A DNA stretch of 64,000 nt from the NCBI GenBank assembly GCA_021234155.1, contig JAJEKV010000002.1, forward strand, positions 34,055,123 through 34,119,122, given 5' to 3'. The notes beneath the pieces were generated by a model that was not told the DNA's origin, ran no database searches, and saw only the letters and a list, made by a program, of their open reading frames with translations. A program made the position numbers and the translations under genes. Positions 37,055-48,800 of the stretch are shown here, in pieces (position 1 is the first letter of the stretch; each line of letters begins with the position of its first letter). This DNA comes from Isoetes taiwanensis (Eukaryota > Streptophyta > Lycopodiopsida > Isoetales > Isoetaceae).

Positions 37055-37335
37055 ACTTATTGCAAATCATTTACAAACACGAAACGGCTTCCTATACTTC
37101 CATATTGCCAAGCTCCAAACTCATAATTTGATAGATGTCTTTCTAATCAATGTTGTAACACACTCTTCAAGTAAAACAAAAACAGTTTTGCAGTCTTTTA
37201 GAAAACCCCTTCTCCGCTTATTGCAAATCACTTACAAACATGAAAGTGCTTCCTATGCTTTCACATTACCAAGTTTCAAATTGATAAATTTGTATATGCC
37301 TCTCTAACCAATGTAACATGCTCTTCAAGTGGTTT
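37055..37335. repeat. Two-copy tandem repeat, about 157 bp
   Basis: A unit starting CTTATTGCAAATCA(T/C)TTACA at 37,056 and 37,217 runs through CTTCCTAT, CCAAG and ends CTCTTCAAGT at about 37,172 and 37,330. It lies inside the sequence leading to the Helitron end at 37,825. Confidence 0.7.
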
Positions 37336-37797
37336 GCTAAAGCCCAACAATGTCGGACATATGTCATCTATTATGTTTAATTTGATTTATCATCCTCCTT
37401 ATTGCTATTTTGGAAATATCTTTCAAAGAGTCTTCATGCTATGCTTACAACAAAATTCGAGGATCGACTATCTCAAGCAATACCTCAGAAAAATGCATAG
37501 ATTACAAGCATGTGTTCAGAGCACAAATCAAGAAATCATATGCTCACAAATTTGAATTCTAATTCATCTCAACTACTTGCATCTCAAAACACAAAACGGT
37601 TTCTATGGTCATTCAAGTTTAAGATGTTGTGAGTATCTGTACATGGTCCAACATAATATAATCAAGTTTAGGTTCGAATACCACATACACAGAATTTATA
37701 TATTGAATTCTATGTCAATGAATTACCCTTGCCCCCTCCAAGCGACATTGATTGTTCTAGCCATCCATGAAACAACCACCTCTTCAAATGTTGAAAA

Positions 37798-37825
37798 GCC
37801 CGGCAACGCTGGGCACCATAACTAG
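37798..37825 (+). mobile_element. Helitron 3' terminus, copy 2
   Basis: GCCCGGCAACGCTGGGC (37,798-37,814) forms the same 7-pair hairpin as at 31,537, with several base differences that keep pairing. The spacer ACCATAA is again seven bases, followed by CTAG (37,822-37,825) and a host T. Sequence further upstream differs from copy 1, so these are distinct insertions or strongly diverged ones. Confidence 0.75.
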
Positions 37826-39939
37826 TACTGGTAATATATCTTTCCTATCTTTTCTTCAACAGAACCACTTCCTACTAAATTCTAAAACAAATAAAAATTT
37901 TAAATTTCATTCGGTAGTCTGCAAGAGTTCCTTGAAATATATCGTACATTAGGAAGCACTCAATCTTAAGAACCAGGTTTCCAGATAAAAACAACATGAT
38001 AAATCTAAAGTATAGAACATCTAACCTAATTAGCACGATAAATCTGAAGTATAGAACACTTAGCCTGAAGGTGGATGGGTATCGTGGTTGAGTTCTAGAG
38101 CTAGAAGATTCTGGGTTGAATTGTTAAGTGGAACGTTGTTTATATTGAGAATAGTATATCCTTAGATGTTAAGTACGTGGATGTATTGAATTCTCAAGCA
38201 TTTGTCCATTGAGTTGAAATCATATATTTTCAATTGTAATGGAAGGTTCAATCCCCATTCAAGTCTTCACAAATACTATCACTTTTGCCCCAAACATTTA
38301 TTTCCCTTCGTTTTATGAAATGCCATAGATGTTGGTTTCACATGTAGCAGATATTGCATCTACATCTGCTCAGAGGCGTAGAGAACACATTGATAGCCAT
38401 AACGTGGTGTTTCTGGGTATGCTAGAGGAAGCATAAAAGGACTTGCAATAGAAGGTACAGATTCTAGTATTGGCTAAAATTGACCTTAAAACAATAGTTG
38501 TTTCTACTGCTGCGCACAGGGTAGGAGCATTGCAGCCCCACCGCCTGCACATAATGAAATTTCAGTGTCAATTTTGAGTACTAAAATGGACCTATTCAAG
38601 AAGCGAAGAGATTGAAAGTGCTTCCATGGAAAATAGGAAGGTTTCCATAGGAGTCCAACGCAATCGGGCACATAGAAAACTATAATTAACATAGTGTACC
38701 TCCTTCGCATTTGTTTTAATATACATTTGTGTTCTTTACAATCAATTATTTGCATGATACAAAGGGAATTGGATATTATTTGTGTTATGCATTAATTTTG
38801 TAGGTAGGTTTTTCTGCAAAAAGTGCTCCAGTCCCATTCATGACAATGCTGCTTTAGTTGTTGCACACGCAATGAAACTTGGAGAAATAACTTTGCTTTG
38901 CTGTTGTTGTGGTTTGGTCTAGATATCGGGGAGTGAACATAAAAAAGGACTTTGCAAGATAGATAGATAGACATTATTTTAACACTAGGGAAACCACACA
39001 CCTTCTTGGACTCAAAGTGATGGTTCTTCGAAAATAGTGATTGCTTATGTGGACTTATCTATCCAGAAATACAACATTCTTCCTGTAACACCTTTTCAAG
39101 TATGGCCCTATCGTGCCTTGTTGCTAGTTTCTTCTCAAAAATTTCCTTTCCCCAACACCACCACAATCTGCCACAATTGTTCAGGTTGTTGAGGATTGGC
39201 TTCACTTGACTTCGGAAAAACTAAATGTCTCACCATTTATATCAATGCATCGTCACCAGTAGTCTTGTTACACCATCTCCTGTGTATCTCGTTCTTCAAA
39301 GTAAACACAGAGCCGATCGATTGATACATCCACTTGGGCATGTTCAGAAATTAATTTTGGAAAATTACTCAAGGGTTCCTGCAGCACCAGGATTAACAGC
39401 CAGTGCAGAAAGCACTCTCTCAACTGTCAATGATATTCTTAGAAAAACACACGAAAAGGTTAGCTTTTCTAATTTTTGAGGTAGGCTTTCTCCCACGCTT
39501 GCAACTTCAATATCTTTATGCTTCGTAGGCATTCTGTAGTGGCTTTCATCTGCTCGTTTTTTTCTTGCCTTAAAGTATCTTAAACGTTTTCTCACCAATG
39601 CCATGGTAGCAACTAGAACTAGAACTGGGGCATTCTTAAATTCACCAGGAAAAACAACCTTCATTTTGTGGGCATGCCTACGCTTATTTAATTTTAGCGT
39701 CCAACTTGAAATTGTAAAGTACATCTGTCAACATAACAAGTCACTGAAGAACATGGAGGTAACTATGGATTGCATGTAATAGCATTTTCAACAAACTCCT
39801 GTTGTAACACCATAGGAAAGAGGATACTAAAAGCTTCTATTGGATTTGGTAATATTTGTTGTAACAATTTGGTACTGATTCAAAGTTTGCAAAGATTCAC
39901 CCACAAGCGGGAATGGTATTGCTGAATGAGGTACAGTTT
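37826..39939. other. No supported gene; one exon-like segment
   Basis: A plus-strand segment ending near 39,458 reads RVPAAPGLTASAESTLSTVN then DILRKTHEK before a GTTAGC donor-like site; unidentified. A direct repeat of GATAAATCTRAAGTATAGAACA lies at 37,998 and 38,037. Confidence 0.3.
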
Positions 39940-40588
39940 TTATCCGTCTCTCCACTGGTATGAGCAGTCATTATTACAGCACTTATAAAATATCGTCATT
40001 GGCTCATCAGCAGACCTGATCTGAACTTGCATAAAGTATGCATAGTCATGTGTACACCTAGGGCAAACAACTAGAAAACACAACAAAGTCAAAAGAAGTT
40101 CTATTAATTTCAATACTACAGTTGGACTATCAGAAAAGGCTGACAGATTCATTTCTAACTGATACCTGCCTATTTACATCAAAATCATCTATAAGCAATA
40201 AGAAATCCATAAAAGTAAGTTTCTTACTCTTATTTGAATTTGTTGAATGCATATTAAGCAGAATATTTTAAACTGAAAATAAGATGCATTTTGTGCATGG
40301 AGCTTACTTTGAGTCCGATCCACATTCTTCCATGCCTCTTCTCCACCAAGAACATCATCTACTTCTTTTTGTTGTAATGAACTCTTCTTTGTAACCTGTT
40401 GGTATAATAAGCATTAACACCTTATAAGTAAACAGATTTGTAAAGACTGTAAACATTTAAATCATATTCTGTACCTTCTTATCGATTGGAAATATGTAAG
40501 GACAAGTCGGGCAATAGTACTGGAGCTGCCGACTGAGAGTTGCATTTTGAAGCAGAAGAAGATTTCCACAAGTGGGACAGAAATCCAT
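39940..40588 (-). CDS. RPC11: RNA polymerase III subunit RPC11 (POLR3K)
   Basis: Three exons join in phase: 40588-40475 (38 codons), 40395-40308, 40070-39940. Introns are GT-AG. The 110-residue product matches the 108-residue length of human POLR3K. The N-terminal zinc ribbon has C4-x2-C7 and C26-x2-C29 (CPTCG, CPTCPY). The linker contains EVDDVLGGEEAWKN. The C-terminal TFIIS-like ribbon has C70-x2-C73, then QIRSADEPMT with the acidic hairpin pair D89-E90, then C98 and C103, ending WRDG. The family sits in RNA polymerase III in the nucleus and gives the enzyme RNA cleavage, termination and reinitiation ability. All zinc ligands and the acidic pair are present, so it should be functional. The start is the ATG just before DFCPTCG, as in the family. 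Confidence 0.95.
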
Positions 40589-41357
40589 TTTTACCCTGAA
40601 AAACAGTTTTAGATTGGTACCACACACTATATTCCATTCTTGGAAGCAAGGCTCCAACTTCATGCCTCTTAAACGGCCAGATAAAAACAAGCAGCCAAGT
40701 TTTATCATTTTTGCACCTAGGGCAAAGCTTGTATACAAGTTGGCTTCATTCCCTGAGAATAGGTACTCAGGTTAAGTCTGCAACAACTCTCGGCTATCAC
40801 AGAACGTGAAACAGACCATAACAGTAGTAAGAGTTTGCACCAAGCAGGCAATGCTATGCCTATGCCCCAAACCACACAGATCTATATTTTTGTTGCAGTT
40901 ACATGTTTACAACTTACGAGCCGACATTCCCTATGAATGACAACATGCTGGACTGCTTGTCGCTGCTTTATGCTGGAAAGACAACGCATTTCGCAAGCTC
41001 AAAATTCAGGCAGTAATACTTCTAGTTGAGATATCTTCTTGTTTACCCCTTAAGATGCAATACCTTTTTTTTCCCTAAAACTCAAATCAAAACAGATTGA
41101 CCAGAGATGTTCACGCTCAAAATAACCGAGTTTCCAAAAATGCTGACACTCATGCCGCGCAAATATTTCAAAGGAGTTACTATAGCGCTTTGTAAGACAT
41201 TTTCTAGAAGCTCGAATCAACTGTATGGCATTTCTAGAAGCTCGATTAAACTGTGGAAATGGAAAAACGAGAAAAACAAGACATACCTCTCAGTTTTGCT
41301 GGGATTTGACACTGTGCGATCCGGTGAAAAGAAAAAACTCGAAAGGCAAAGAAGACG
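40589..41357. other. Upstream region of RPC11 to the tRNA gene
   Basis: No separate gene is supported. It should hold the RPC11 promoter. A near-duplicate CATTTCTAGAAGCTCGA occurs at 41,200 and 41,229. Confidence 0.5.
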
Positions 41358-41431
41358 TGCTTTCACTGAGAGTTGAACTCAGGACCTCCCGCTTACTAAA
41401 CGGGTGCTCTAACCAACTGAGCTATGAAAGC
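41358..41431 (-). tRNA. tRNA-Thr(AGT)
   Basis: The minus strand from 41,431 folds fully: acceptor GCTTTCA/TGAAAGC, D arm GCTC/GAGC, anticodon stem CCCGT/GCGGG around the loop TTAGTAA (anticodon AGT, read as IGU), T arm with GAGTTCAACTC, discriminator A. It has no intron. The internal A box (TAGCTCAGTTGG) and B box are present. Downstream on the minus strand a T-run (complement of the A run near 41,332-41,337) can serve as polymerase III terminator. It matches plant nuclear tRNA-Thr as I remember it. It reads codons ACT and ACC. Confidence 0.97.
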
Positions 41432-41860
41432 TAACAGAAATTTCAAATAAATGTATATCAATATAATGAAAAGCAAACCAAATGAAGCACTTTTATATGC
41501 GTGGTTATTTAGATTCCCATAGCACAATAGTAGTTTGATTAGTGTGGTCCTATAAAAATGAAAATTATCTGGGGCCCTAGAAATAATCTAAGAAAAAACA
41601 TAACCTTTGTACTGCATTGTTTTGGAAAAACATTAAAACTTGCTAGGGTTTATAAGTGTTAAATTACATGGGGCCTTATAATGGTCATCATGTCTAGGTA
41701 AGGTGGTTTGCTGCTTTCTTTGGTGTTTAGTGTTTTTCTAGAATGGGCACATACAAAGTAATAAAGCACTTGTTTGCAAGCAAGAAGTCAGTACCTAGCT
41801 ACTTCATCCTCAATTTTTAACTTTACCTTACCACTAAATCTTGGCATTTTTCTCTACAAG

Positions 41861-43520
41861 CTAGATTTATAAGATTATTAAGTTGCACCAAGTGTTCTCC
41901 AGTTTAGAATTTCATGCACCATAGTTTATGAATTGTTTCAAGAAGTATGGGCCACGGAGACACATATATGTTGATGGTGACTTATTGCTATGACTTATTG
42001 GATAGTAGGAAAGATTATACATATTAAGCGAGCTAGTGACTAGACTTTATGCACGCTCAAGCTGTTATATAGTTGTGAGTCTAAATAAACATGGGGCACA
42101 CAACAAATAAACAGTCTCATAGCAACTTGACAACAATGACATATGCAAGGTCAGTGCTTTGGGTGCTGGAGTGGCCTGGTTGTTGCTTGGCGATTTCAAT
42201 ATGGTAGAGACCATTCAGGATAGGTGTGGCGAAATGGAGGGTGTTACAAGGTTTCGAGGGGAACAATGGTTAAAGCCGCTAGATTCCCTACACTGGCGTA
42301 GTCGCTGGAGACAATCACGTTCACATGGTGCAATCGATTAGGATGGGATGGAGAACCTATGCTTTACATGGCAGATGCTATGTCAATACCCTAGTCATGG
42401 ATCTTGTACCTCAGCTCAAGCGGCGAGAATCTTACGTGCATCATGGGGTCTCGACCATACTCGCACCCTAATTTCACGGGGTCTCGGCCAAATCGGGGCC
42501 AAGCGAAACGATGTTTAAATTAAATACGGTGTACTGGAAAGACGTTGATTTCTCTTGGAAATGCTGGCAGATTTGGTTTTGCACTTTTCGTGATAATTTT
42601 GGGATGTCAGGCATGATTAAGGCCCTAGCTGCTGTTAGCATTTCTCTCACTTCTTCCAGGAAAAGAGTTATCAGTATAGTGACGTCTTGGAGGAAATTGT
42701 GTTCAACAAGATATCATGCAAGGTCTCGATGGAAAAGAGGTAGGAACTATAGCTTCCACTCACTAAGCAGGAGCTTGAGGAAGCTTGTCGTGCAACCCCT
42801 CCCTCCCCCCCCTACCCCCAAAAAAAAGCCACGGCACGGATGGCATTACTGTAGAGTTTTTTCAGGAATATTGGGAATGGCTAGGAGACTCAGTCTTCCA
42901 GACATATCTAGATCTCTTGAGAGCGGAGTCGCTTGACTACAGACTGAACACTGGCTACATTTCACTGATTCCCAAGATGAAAGAGCCTACTACCATCTCT
43001 GATTGGCATCCGATTACATTACTATCCTCTGTATACAAGATAATTGCTAAGGCTTTATCTCGGAAACTTCAAGTGGTCCTGATGGATTCTATCAATCCAA
43101 TGCAATCTGGCTTCATTCCAGGAAGGCATATCTTTAATAATCTTAGGGCGGCATTTGAGGGCGTACATTGGGCATGCAAGACAGATCAGCGGATTGTTTA
43201 CTTAAAGCTAGATTTTGCCAAGGTGTATGACTGTGTCTGTTGGGACTTCCTGAGCTCTCAATGGCCAGTAGAATCACAGTCGCAAAGACTGTATTATGCT
43301 CGACGCACATTTATATGGCGTCTGTCATCCTAGCTCCAGAGAACAAGATGCTGGAAATCTCCTCAATTGTCCGTAACTTCGTCTAGGGAGGTAATGAGAA
43401 AAGGGCGGTGGTTAAGGTCATATGGTGGAAGTGTGTGCGCCCCATAGCCGCGGGCGAACTGGGGAATCTTAGATCTTTCTCTCCATAGCAAGGTCCTGAT
43501 TTCAAAGTTTATTTTTGACA
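41861..43520 (+). repeat. Segmental tandem duplication, copy 1
   Basis: Bases 41,861-42,148 are host flank and 42,149-43,520 the 5' part of a LINE. The same order recurs from 43,521: host flank at 43,521-43,637 and 49,445-49,587, then LINE from 49,588. The junction at about 43,520 shares ACAA(A/G)CTAG with the flank start. In copy 1 the LINE has two internal gaps relative to copy 2 (about 0.33 kb after 42,637 and about 0.58 kb near 43,250). Confidence 0.88.
42149..43520 (+). pseudogene. L1-type LINE 5' part, copy 1 (EN and RT pieces)
   Basis: Endonuclease piece at 42,160-42,300 with WLLLGDFNMVE, the GDFN motif of AP-type LINE endonucleases. Reverse transcriptase at 42,785-43,250 reads GYISLIPKMKEP, SDWHPITLLSSVYKIIAKAL, MQSGFIPGRHIFNN and LKLDFAKVYD (motif A Asp). 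The catalytic FADD box is lost in a gap. Frames change several times, and the copy stops at the duplication junction. Confidence 0.88.
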
Positions 43521-43642
43521 AACTAGTTTATAAGACTATTAAGTTGCACCAAGTGTTCTCCAGTTTAGAATTTCATGCACCATAGATTATGAATTTTTTC
43601 AAGAAGTATGCACCACGAAAACACATATATGTTGATGGTGGG

Positions 43643-43905
43643 TGTTAGTCATATGCCCCACGATGCACAGACTATTCATGCACACGACATGCACGTGTCA
43701 AGGCCAAGGATCCACCTGCGGTCCAGTGCGGTCAGTCGTCAAAAGCCCCGCAAAAGACCAAGCAGCAGACCACGAAGGCCACGGGCACGAAGAGGTCGAG
43801 AACATGGACAAATGGCGGCGTCCAGCGTCGGCGTCGGCGTGATTTCGTGCATTTCAAGAGGAGCACGTAACATTCACCAAATCGGCCTCCTTCCGAGGAG
43901 TCAGC
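43643..43905 (+). repeat. 5' LTR remnant
   Basis: The first about 260 bases match the 3' LTR (shared GTCAAAAGCCCCGCAAAAGA, AGACCACGAAGGCCACGGGC), with substitutions and a 12-base AAGCAGCAGACC unit present once here and twice in the 3' LTR. Similarity stops near 43,905, where integrase sequence begins, so the TATA and R regions were deleted. Confidence 0.88.
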
Positions 43906-44896
43906 GTGTGGGGTGACCACGGCCCGTGGCAGCTCTCCCTCTCTTGACTCCGGACCGCCATGCCACTTCCCTTCCGGCAAATGGGGAATGGACTTTGTAG
44001 GGCCGTCGATCCTCGCGTAGCGGCACACCCGCGTGCCGCTACATTCTGGTCATCACGATTACGCTACCAAATGGGGAGGCTTGTGCCCTTCCGACAACGG
44101 TATGAAAACTAAAGACCAAGGTCCTCTATCGCGCACATCATCCGCCGCGTTTGGCTATCCCACGGGCCCGGTCGGTGATCCGCGGTGTTCATTATGTCAA
44201 TCACACCATCAAAGAGGCGGCGGATTATCTGGCGATCCATCGCCATAAAAGCACACCTTACTATCCTCAAAGGGAATGGTTTGGTGCACAAACAAGACTC
44301 TCATCACTATTCTCAAGAAAATATATGATGCCTCTCGCGCGCCCGGCAAGACAAGTTACCCATCGTTTCTTTGGGCTTACAACCGCCGCTTTCAAGATAG
44401 CTACCGTCACACTCCTTTTAAATTGGTTTATGGACAAGAAGCCTTGATGCCCTTTGAATATGTTTTTCCGACACTTCGTTTTCAACTTGCTACCACTCAT
44501 AACCCACCGCCAAGACTCTTCAAGAACGAAGTTTACCAACTAGAACAGTTTGGACGAACTTAGGCGCAGATGCATATATTCTGCCTTCATGGTCAATGAT
44601 TAAGGAAATCTTTGCATGACAAACATCTGAGAGCCAAAACTTTTCAAGAAGGTGATTTGGTTTTGCTTTATGATTCTCGTTACAAAAATTTTCCAGGGAA
44701 GTTAAAGTTCAGATGGCTTGGTCCTTATCAAATCGTTCAAGTTGTACAACCCAGCATTTTCAAGCTGGCAGAATTAGATGGCACTCCATTACCTACACTG
44801 GTTAGTGGCTTTCGCCTAAAACAATTTCATACAGAAGATACAGACAGTCATACACATGATGCACAACAAAATTCTGACTCCACAGATAGTGACTAA
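43906..44896 (+). pseudogene. Ty3 integrase relic
   Basis: Recognisable pieces across several frames: KWGMDFVGP (about 43,980), YATKWGG (about 44,058), STPYYPQ (about 44,253), TNKTLITILKKIYDASRAPG (44,282-44,345), FKLVYGQEALMPFEYVFP, and the C-terminal piece 44,612-44,896 with LRAKTFQEGDLVLLYDSRYK and RWLGPYQIVQVV (the GPY motif). The usual NGLVESTNKT reads as NGLV then CTNKT, so the catalytic Glu is lost in a small deletion. At least four frameshifts are needed, so it is dead. Confidence 0.88.
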
Positions 44897-45211
44897 AGCG
44901 GCATATTTATATTTATCGTAGAGGCGAAAAACAAAAGTGGGCATTGCCCATATACATCCGCTATGAGCAGAGCCCTATTTACAAAATAGGCAGAGCCCTA
45001 TCTACAAAATCCTACATTACAGCACCCCTACTCCGCGTTTGAAGCAGAAGTGATGCGGAGCACATGGTAGAGGCACTTCTCCGGATCCCAGCGCAGATGC
45101 ACTACCACCTCCATCGGATTTGTTAAAGGGTCGGGATGCTCAGCCATCCCACTGCACCAACCGTCCATAGGAATACCGCTGTTCGCGGCATTTCCGTGAG
45201 GTCAAGATCAT

Positions 45212-45469
45212 TCATCTTACGGGTAATCCACTCTCGGCGGTTAGTTCCAAGATAGTGCGGTTTTCGCTCATGATCACGGGCGGTGTCACCGAACCGACCA
45301 TCAGCTTTCGTCTTATATAGCCAAACCGACTGGCACCCTGTCGACGTGGACCAATCAGCAAATTGCTAATGTGGTTGCAATGCAAGGCCATTTCTAAATC
45401 CAGAATCTTTTCTCCCGTCGCATATCTAGCCATGGTACCTTCTGACACTTCCTTTTTATGATATCCCAC
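45212..45469 (-). other. Antisense 85-codon frame inside the LTR element
   Basis: Between integrase and the accessory ORF the minus strand has an 85-codon frame (MGYHKKEVSEGTMARY at its start), continued by other stop-poor stretches to about 45,020. Some plant Ty3 elements, such as Grande in maize as I recall it, carry an antisense frame in their 3' region. Similarity was not tested and chance is quite possible. Confidence 0.3.
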
Positions 45470-45819
45470 TTCGATTTGCCCGCATTAAATGACATTCCTT
45501 CCTTTCAAGCTCATCGGACATTAATGTTTGTACCTTCGCCAGCTGTCACCTCCGATTGTTCCTTCACGTCTCATCTCCACCGTTCATCGCTGCTCCCTTA
45601 ACTGCTTGGGGACTTAGCCAAATTTTTGCTTCTCAATCGACTTCTTAGCATCTATCGACACCTGGCACCATCCACGGTTGATGTTTCCTTCTCATCACGC
45701 CCTTTCGCCACACTTAGTGCGCCCTAAAACCTTTTCGTCTATCTTCGTTTTCGTCTTCTGCTCTCTGCCCTCTGGCCTCTTGCATCCGTTCTTCCAGCAT
45801 CTTCTCGCCACTCTTCGCC
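45312..45819 (+). promoter_or_regulatory. Possible promoter and leader of the accessory ORF
   Basis: TCTTATATAG at 45,310-45,320 is a TATA-like box upstream of the accessory ORF. A pyrimidine-rich leader (TTTCGTCTTCTGCTCTCTGC around 45,748) runs to the ATG at 45,820, which has a strong context (CGCCATGGCC). The accessory ORF may thus be made from its own transcript. Inferred from layout only. Confidence 0.35.
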
Positions 45820-48800
45820 ATGGCCGCCGCACCAAAATTCCCTCAACTTCAAGCCTCTGCTCCACGGGATTTGGCTCTTTTTGAGTCAGTAATTTTCTCA
45901 ACACCCACCTTTCGCGATGCCCTAGCAGGTCCCAGTCGTGCCGTTGCGGAACGCCATGGGCCTTATGAATTTTCCAAGCAAGAACTTCCTACACCAAATC
46001 CGGCGCAACTCATGCAGTTCGTCGCTTATATGATCAACACCACAGATGGATACGCCACCAAGGTCGATCAGACCACCATTTTGCTTACACCCGGACTGCT
46101 TTCTCAGGTATTCTAGATTCCTCTTCATAGACCTTCTTTATCTTGGGCTGCCTTACAGGAACAGGATGTCTCTCAGTATGGCCAAGCTCCTTATCAGACC
46201 AACACCCATCAGCTCACAAACATTAAAAAGACCCACGATACTTTTGTAAAGTTTCTGTGGCGCAAATTCTATGGGTATTCCATCAAGAATACCCACATCA
46301 ATAAACCGTTTTACAACGTTGTTGTTATGGCTATCTACTCCCCTCATTCTATTGATTGGCCACAAATTTTGTTCCTCAGACTTCTCCATGAAATTGATCG
46401 CATCAGAGCTGCCCCTTCTTCGGGCTTGGAAACCACGGTGGGTGCTCAACTTCAGGCACGCATCCGTCATTGTCTTCCTCTTCCCGTTCCTGGGTCCCCT
46501 TCCACTTCTCGTGCATCCACTCATCAATCCTTTCACTCCCTTCCTCAAAACCAGCAGGCAGAAACTTCACGCCCTCCTCTTTCTCCTGGTCATGTTCAAC
46601 AAAACGCCAAGCCTATTTCTGTCTCTTCTTCCTCCACGGAATCCATGGCCACAACTTCTCATCAAAATTCTCAGACGTCACAGACCCATCACCAACAGGG
46701 CCCTGCACCTCCACCTTCTCGACAAGCCCTGTATCAATACCAGCAAGATGTCCAAGCTATTGTTATCAAGCTACAGGACTCACAAGAAGTCTTCATGAAT
46801 GGTGTTCAAGCCTACATGGAGGCCACGGAAGCAGTTCACAGGGATCTCCAAGATGCCACCACGCACGTTCAATCCCTGGAAGACAAACTTCAACAGAAGC
46901 ACGAGGCTCTTTTACAGGCCCGTGAAGCTCTCAAGACTGCACAGGACCAGACCACCCTGCTTGCTAATCAACAGGCTCAGTTACAATCCACCATTCAAGA
47001 ATTGCTCGAGCAGATCAAAGACAAGGATAAACTCCTTGGCGACAAGGATAAAGCCCTTGCAGATCTTCACACCATGTACACTGAGCTCTCTCAAAATTAC
47101 AACACTCAACTTCAAGAGCTCAAGGAGCGCAACGAGCAGCTCCACTCTCTCCAAGACCAACTGACCACGCTGCAAAATCAGGTCACATCTCTTCAGACTC
47201 AGCTTACAGAAGCACATAAACAAAAATTAATTGATGATATAGAGATTACAACGCTTCGTCTGCATACTCCTGGGCAATCTGCTTCACAGGGCACGCTCTC
47301 TCACCGACGGTTCCGTGATCAATCACGTCTCCTGCTCGAAAAGGATAATCAGATCCGTGACCTCGAACATCAACTCCAGCAAGCTGTTCAATCAGCGGAA
47401 GAAGCCCAAAATAAACAAGAGGGCTATATTGATATTGCTATCCACATTCCTGTGGATTGCTCTGCTCCTTCCAGTTATCTGGATTATGTGGTTGCCCGAT
47501 GCCACCTTTTTCTTCTGAAGTGGTATGCGGCAGACGGCCAGATTAATGCACATCCACTACGCAGTGCAGATTTTCTAAGGATCTGGCCAGACCTTTCTGT
47601 CGAAGAGAAAGGTTTACTCTGTGCCCTCTTAGTATTTGATCAAATCAACTATGAAGATCCTGATTTGGTCATCTTCCGAGTTGTTCAGCCGATGGCGTAT
47701 ATTTTTCATGATTTTTATCTGGCTGATACACAAGACAAATTCAGAGATGAGGCACGTCGAATTTTTCAAGGCAATCCCCATGCTCACTGGTTGTTATTGG
47801 ACAACAACCCGTATTTACAGGATCATGATCGGTCTCACACTCTTGGAACGGAGTACGTGCCTGAGCTTGCTCATCACTTACCTCTGTGGCAAGCAGAAAC
47901 GCTGGAACAGGTGCGGAAGAATTTAGTGCATCCTGAGGATCTTCAGTTTGCCCAAATTTATATGCAGCACTTGGGAGGCTACAATCAACTGCGTACCCTT
48001 CTGGAAAGCAAAACCATACTTACGGGTTGGGTTAATCCTCCGGTCTATACTTAGCTCTCTGCTTCAGATTGGGACCAGTGGTGCCGTGCTCTTGATCCGG
48101 CCCTTGTTCGTGAGTTCAGGGAGCAGGCTCAGCAGCCCACACCCACGGGCATGGCTCACTCTCCATATGCTTCATTAGGTGTACCTCCATGCCCAAGGTT
48201 TCTCACATCCGACTGGCATCTTCCCCTTTGGACCAAGGTCCTGGACGGCCACGCTGGGTGGACTCCTCCTCAGATTTCCACGGACCTCCGCTGGGATCCG
48301 CGTTTTGTTCGATGCTCCAATTGGGAGAATGGTGCCACCTTGGACCACACAGAAAATTGGATCTACATCCCCAATGAGCATGGTTGGCAGACGCCAAATC
48401 ATGCAGTGCACGGTCTTGATATCTTTTTGGCGAATGCTGCCACCTCACTGGATCCCTCCATTCATCGACAAGCAGGCTTCTGTGCTGCTTTAAAGTGTCT
48501 CCTGATAAGCTCTCTAAATTGGCAGTGTCCTATCTATTATTGCAACCCGAATGCCAGTGTCAGTGCCTTCGGCCTCCAGACCTGCCTTCTCATGGAATGC
48601 CAATTCCTACCTGCTGAAGCACATAGTGCCCTTGAAGACATGGTACGCTCTGGATTTCTCATTGACGCTCTTCCTGCCATCAGTCTCAACACTCCTGATG
48701 CTCTCCAGGCACGCCAAGATCTCATTGGCAACTATCATAATGGCCCCCGTCCTCATACCCAGGAGGATGAATTTCCCACTGCTGGGTTCCCGCCATCAGA

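Noticed and set aside
44936-44950. GGGCATTGCCC hairpin considered as a Helitron end
   Set aside because: Not followed by CTRR and T at the right distance.
46271-46925. Other-frame readings of 150-175 codons beside the accessory ORF
   Set aside because: Shadows of the long frame 45,820-48,876, which has the better composition and the coiled coil.
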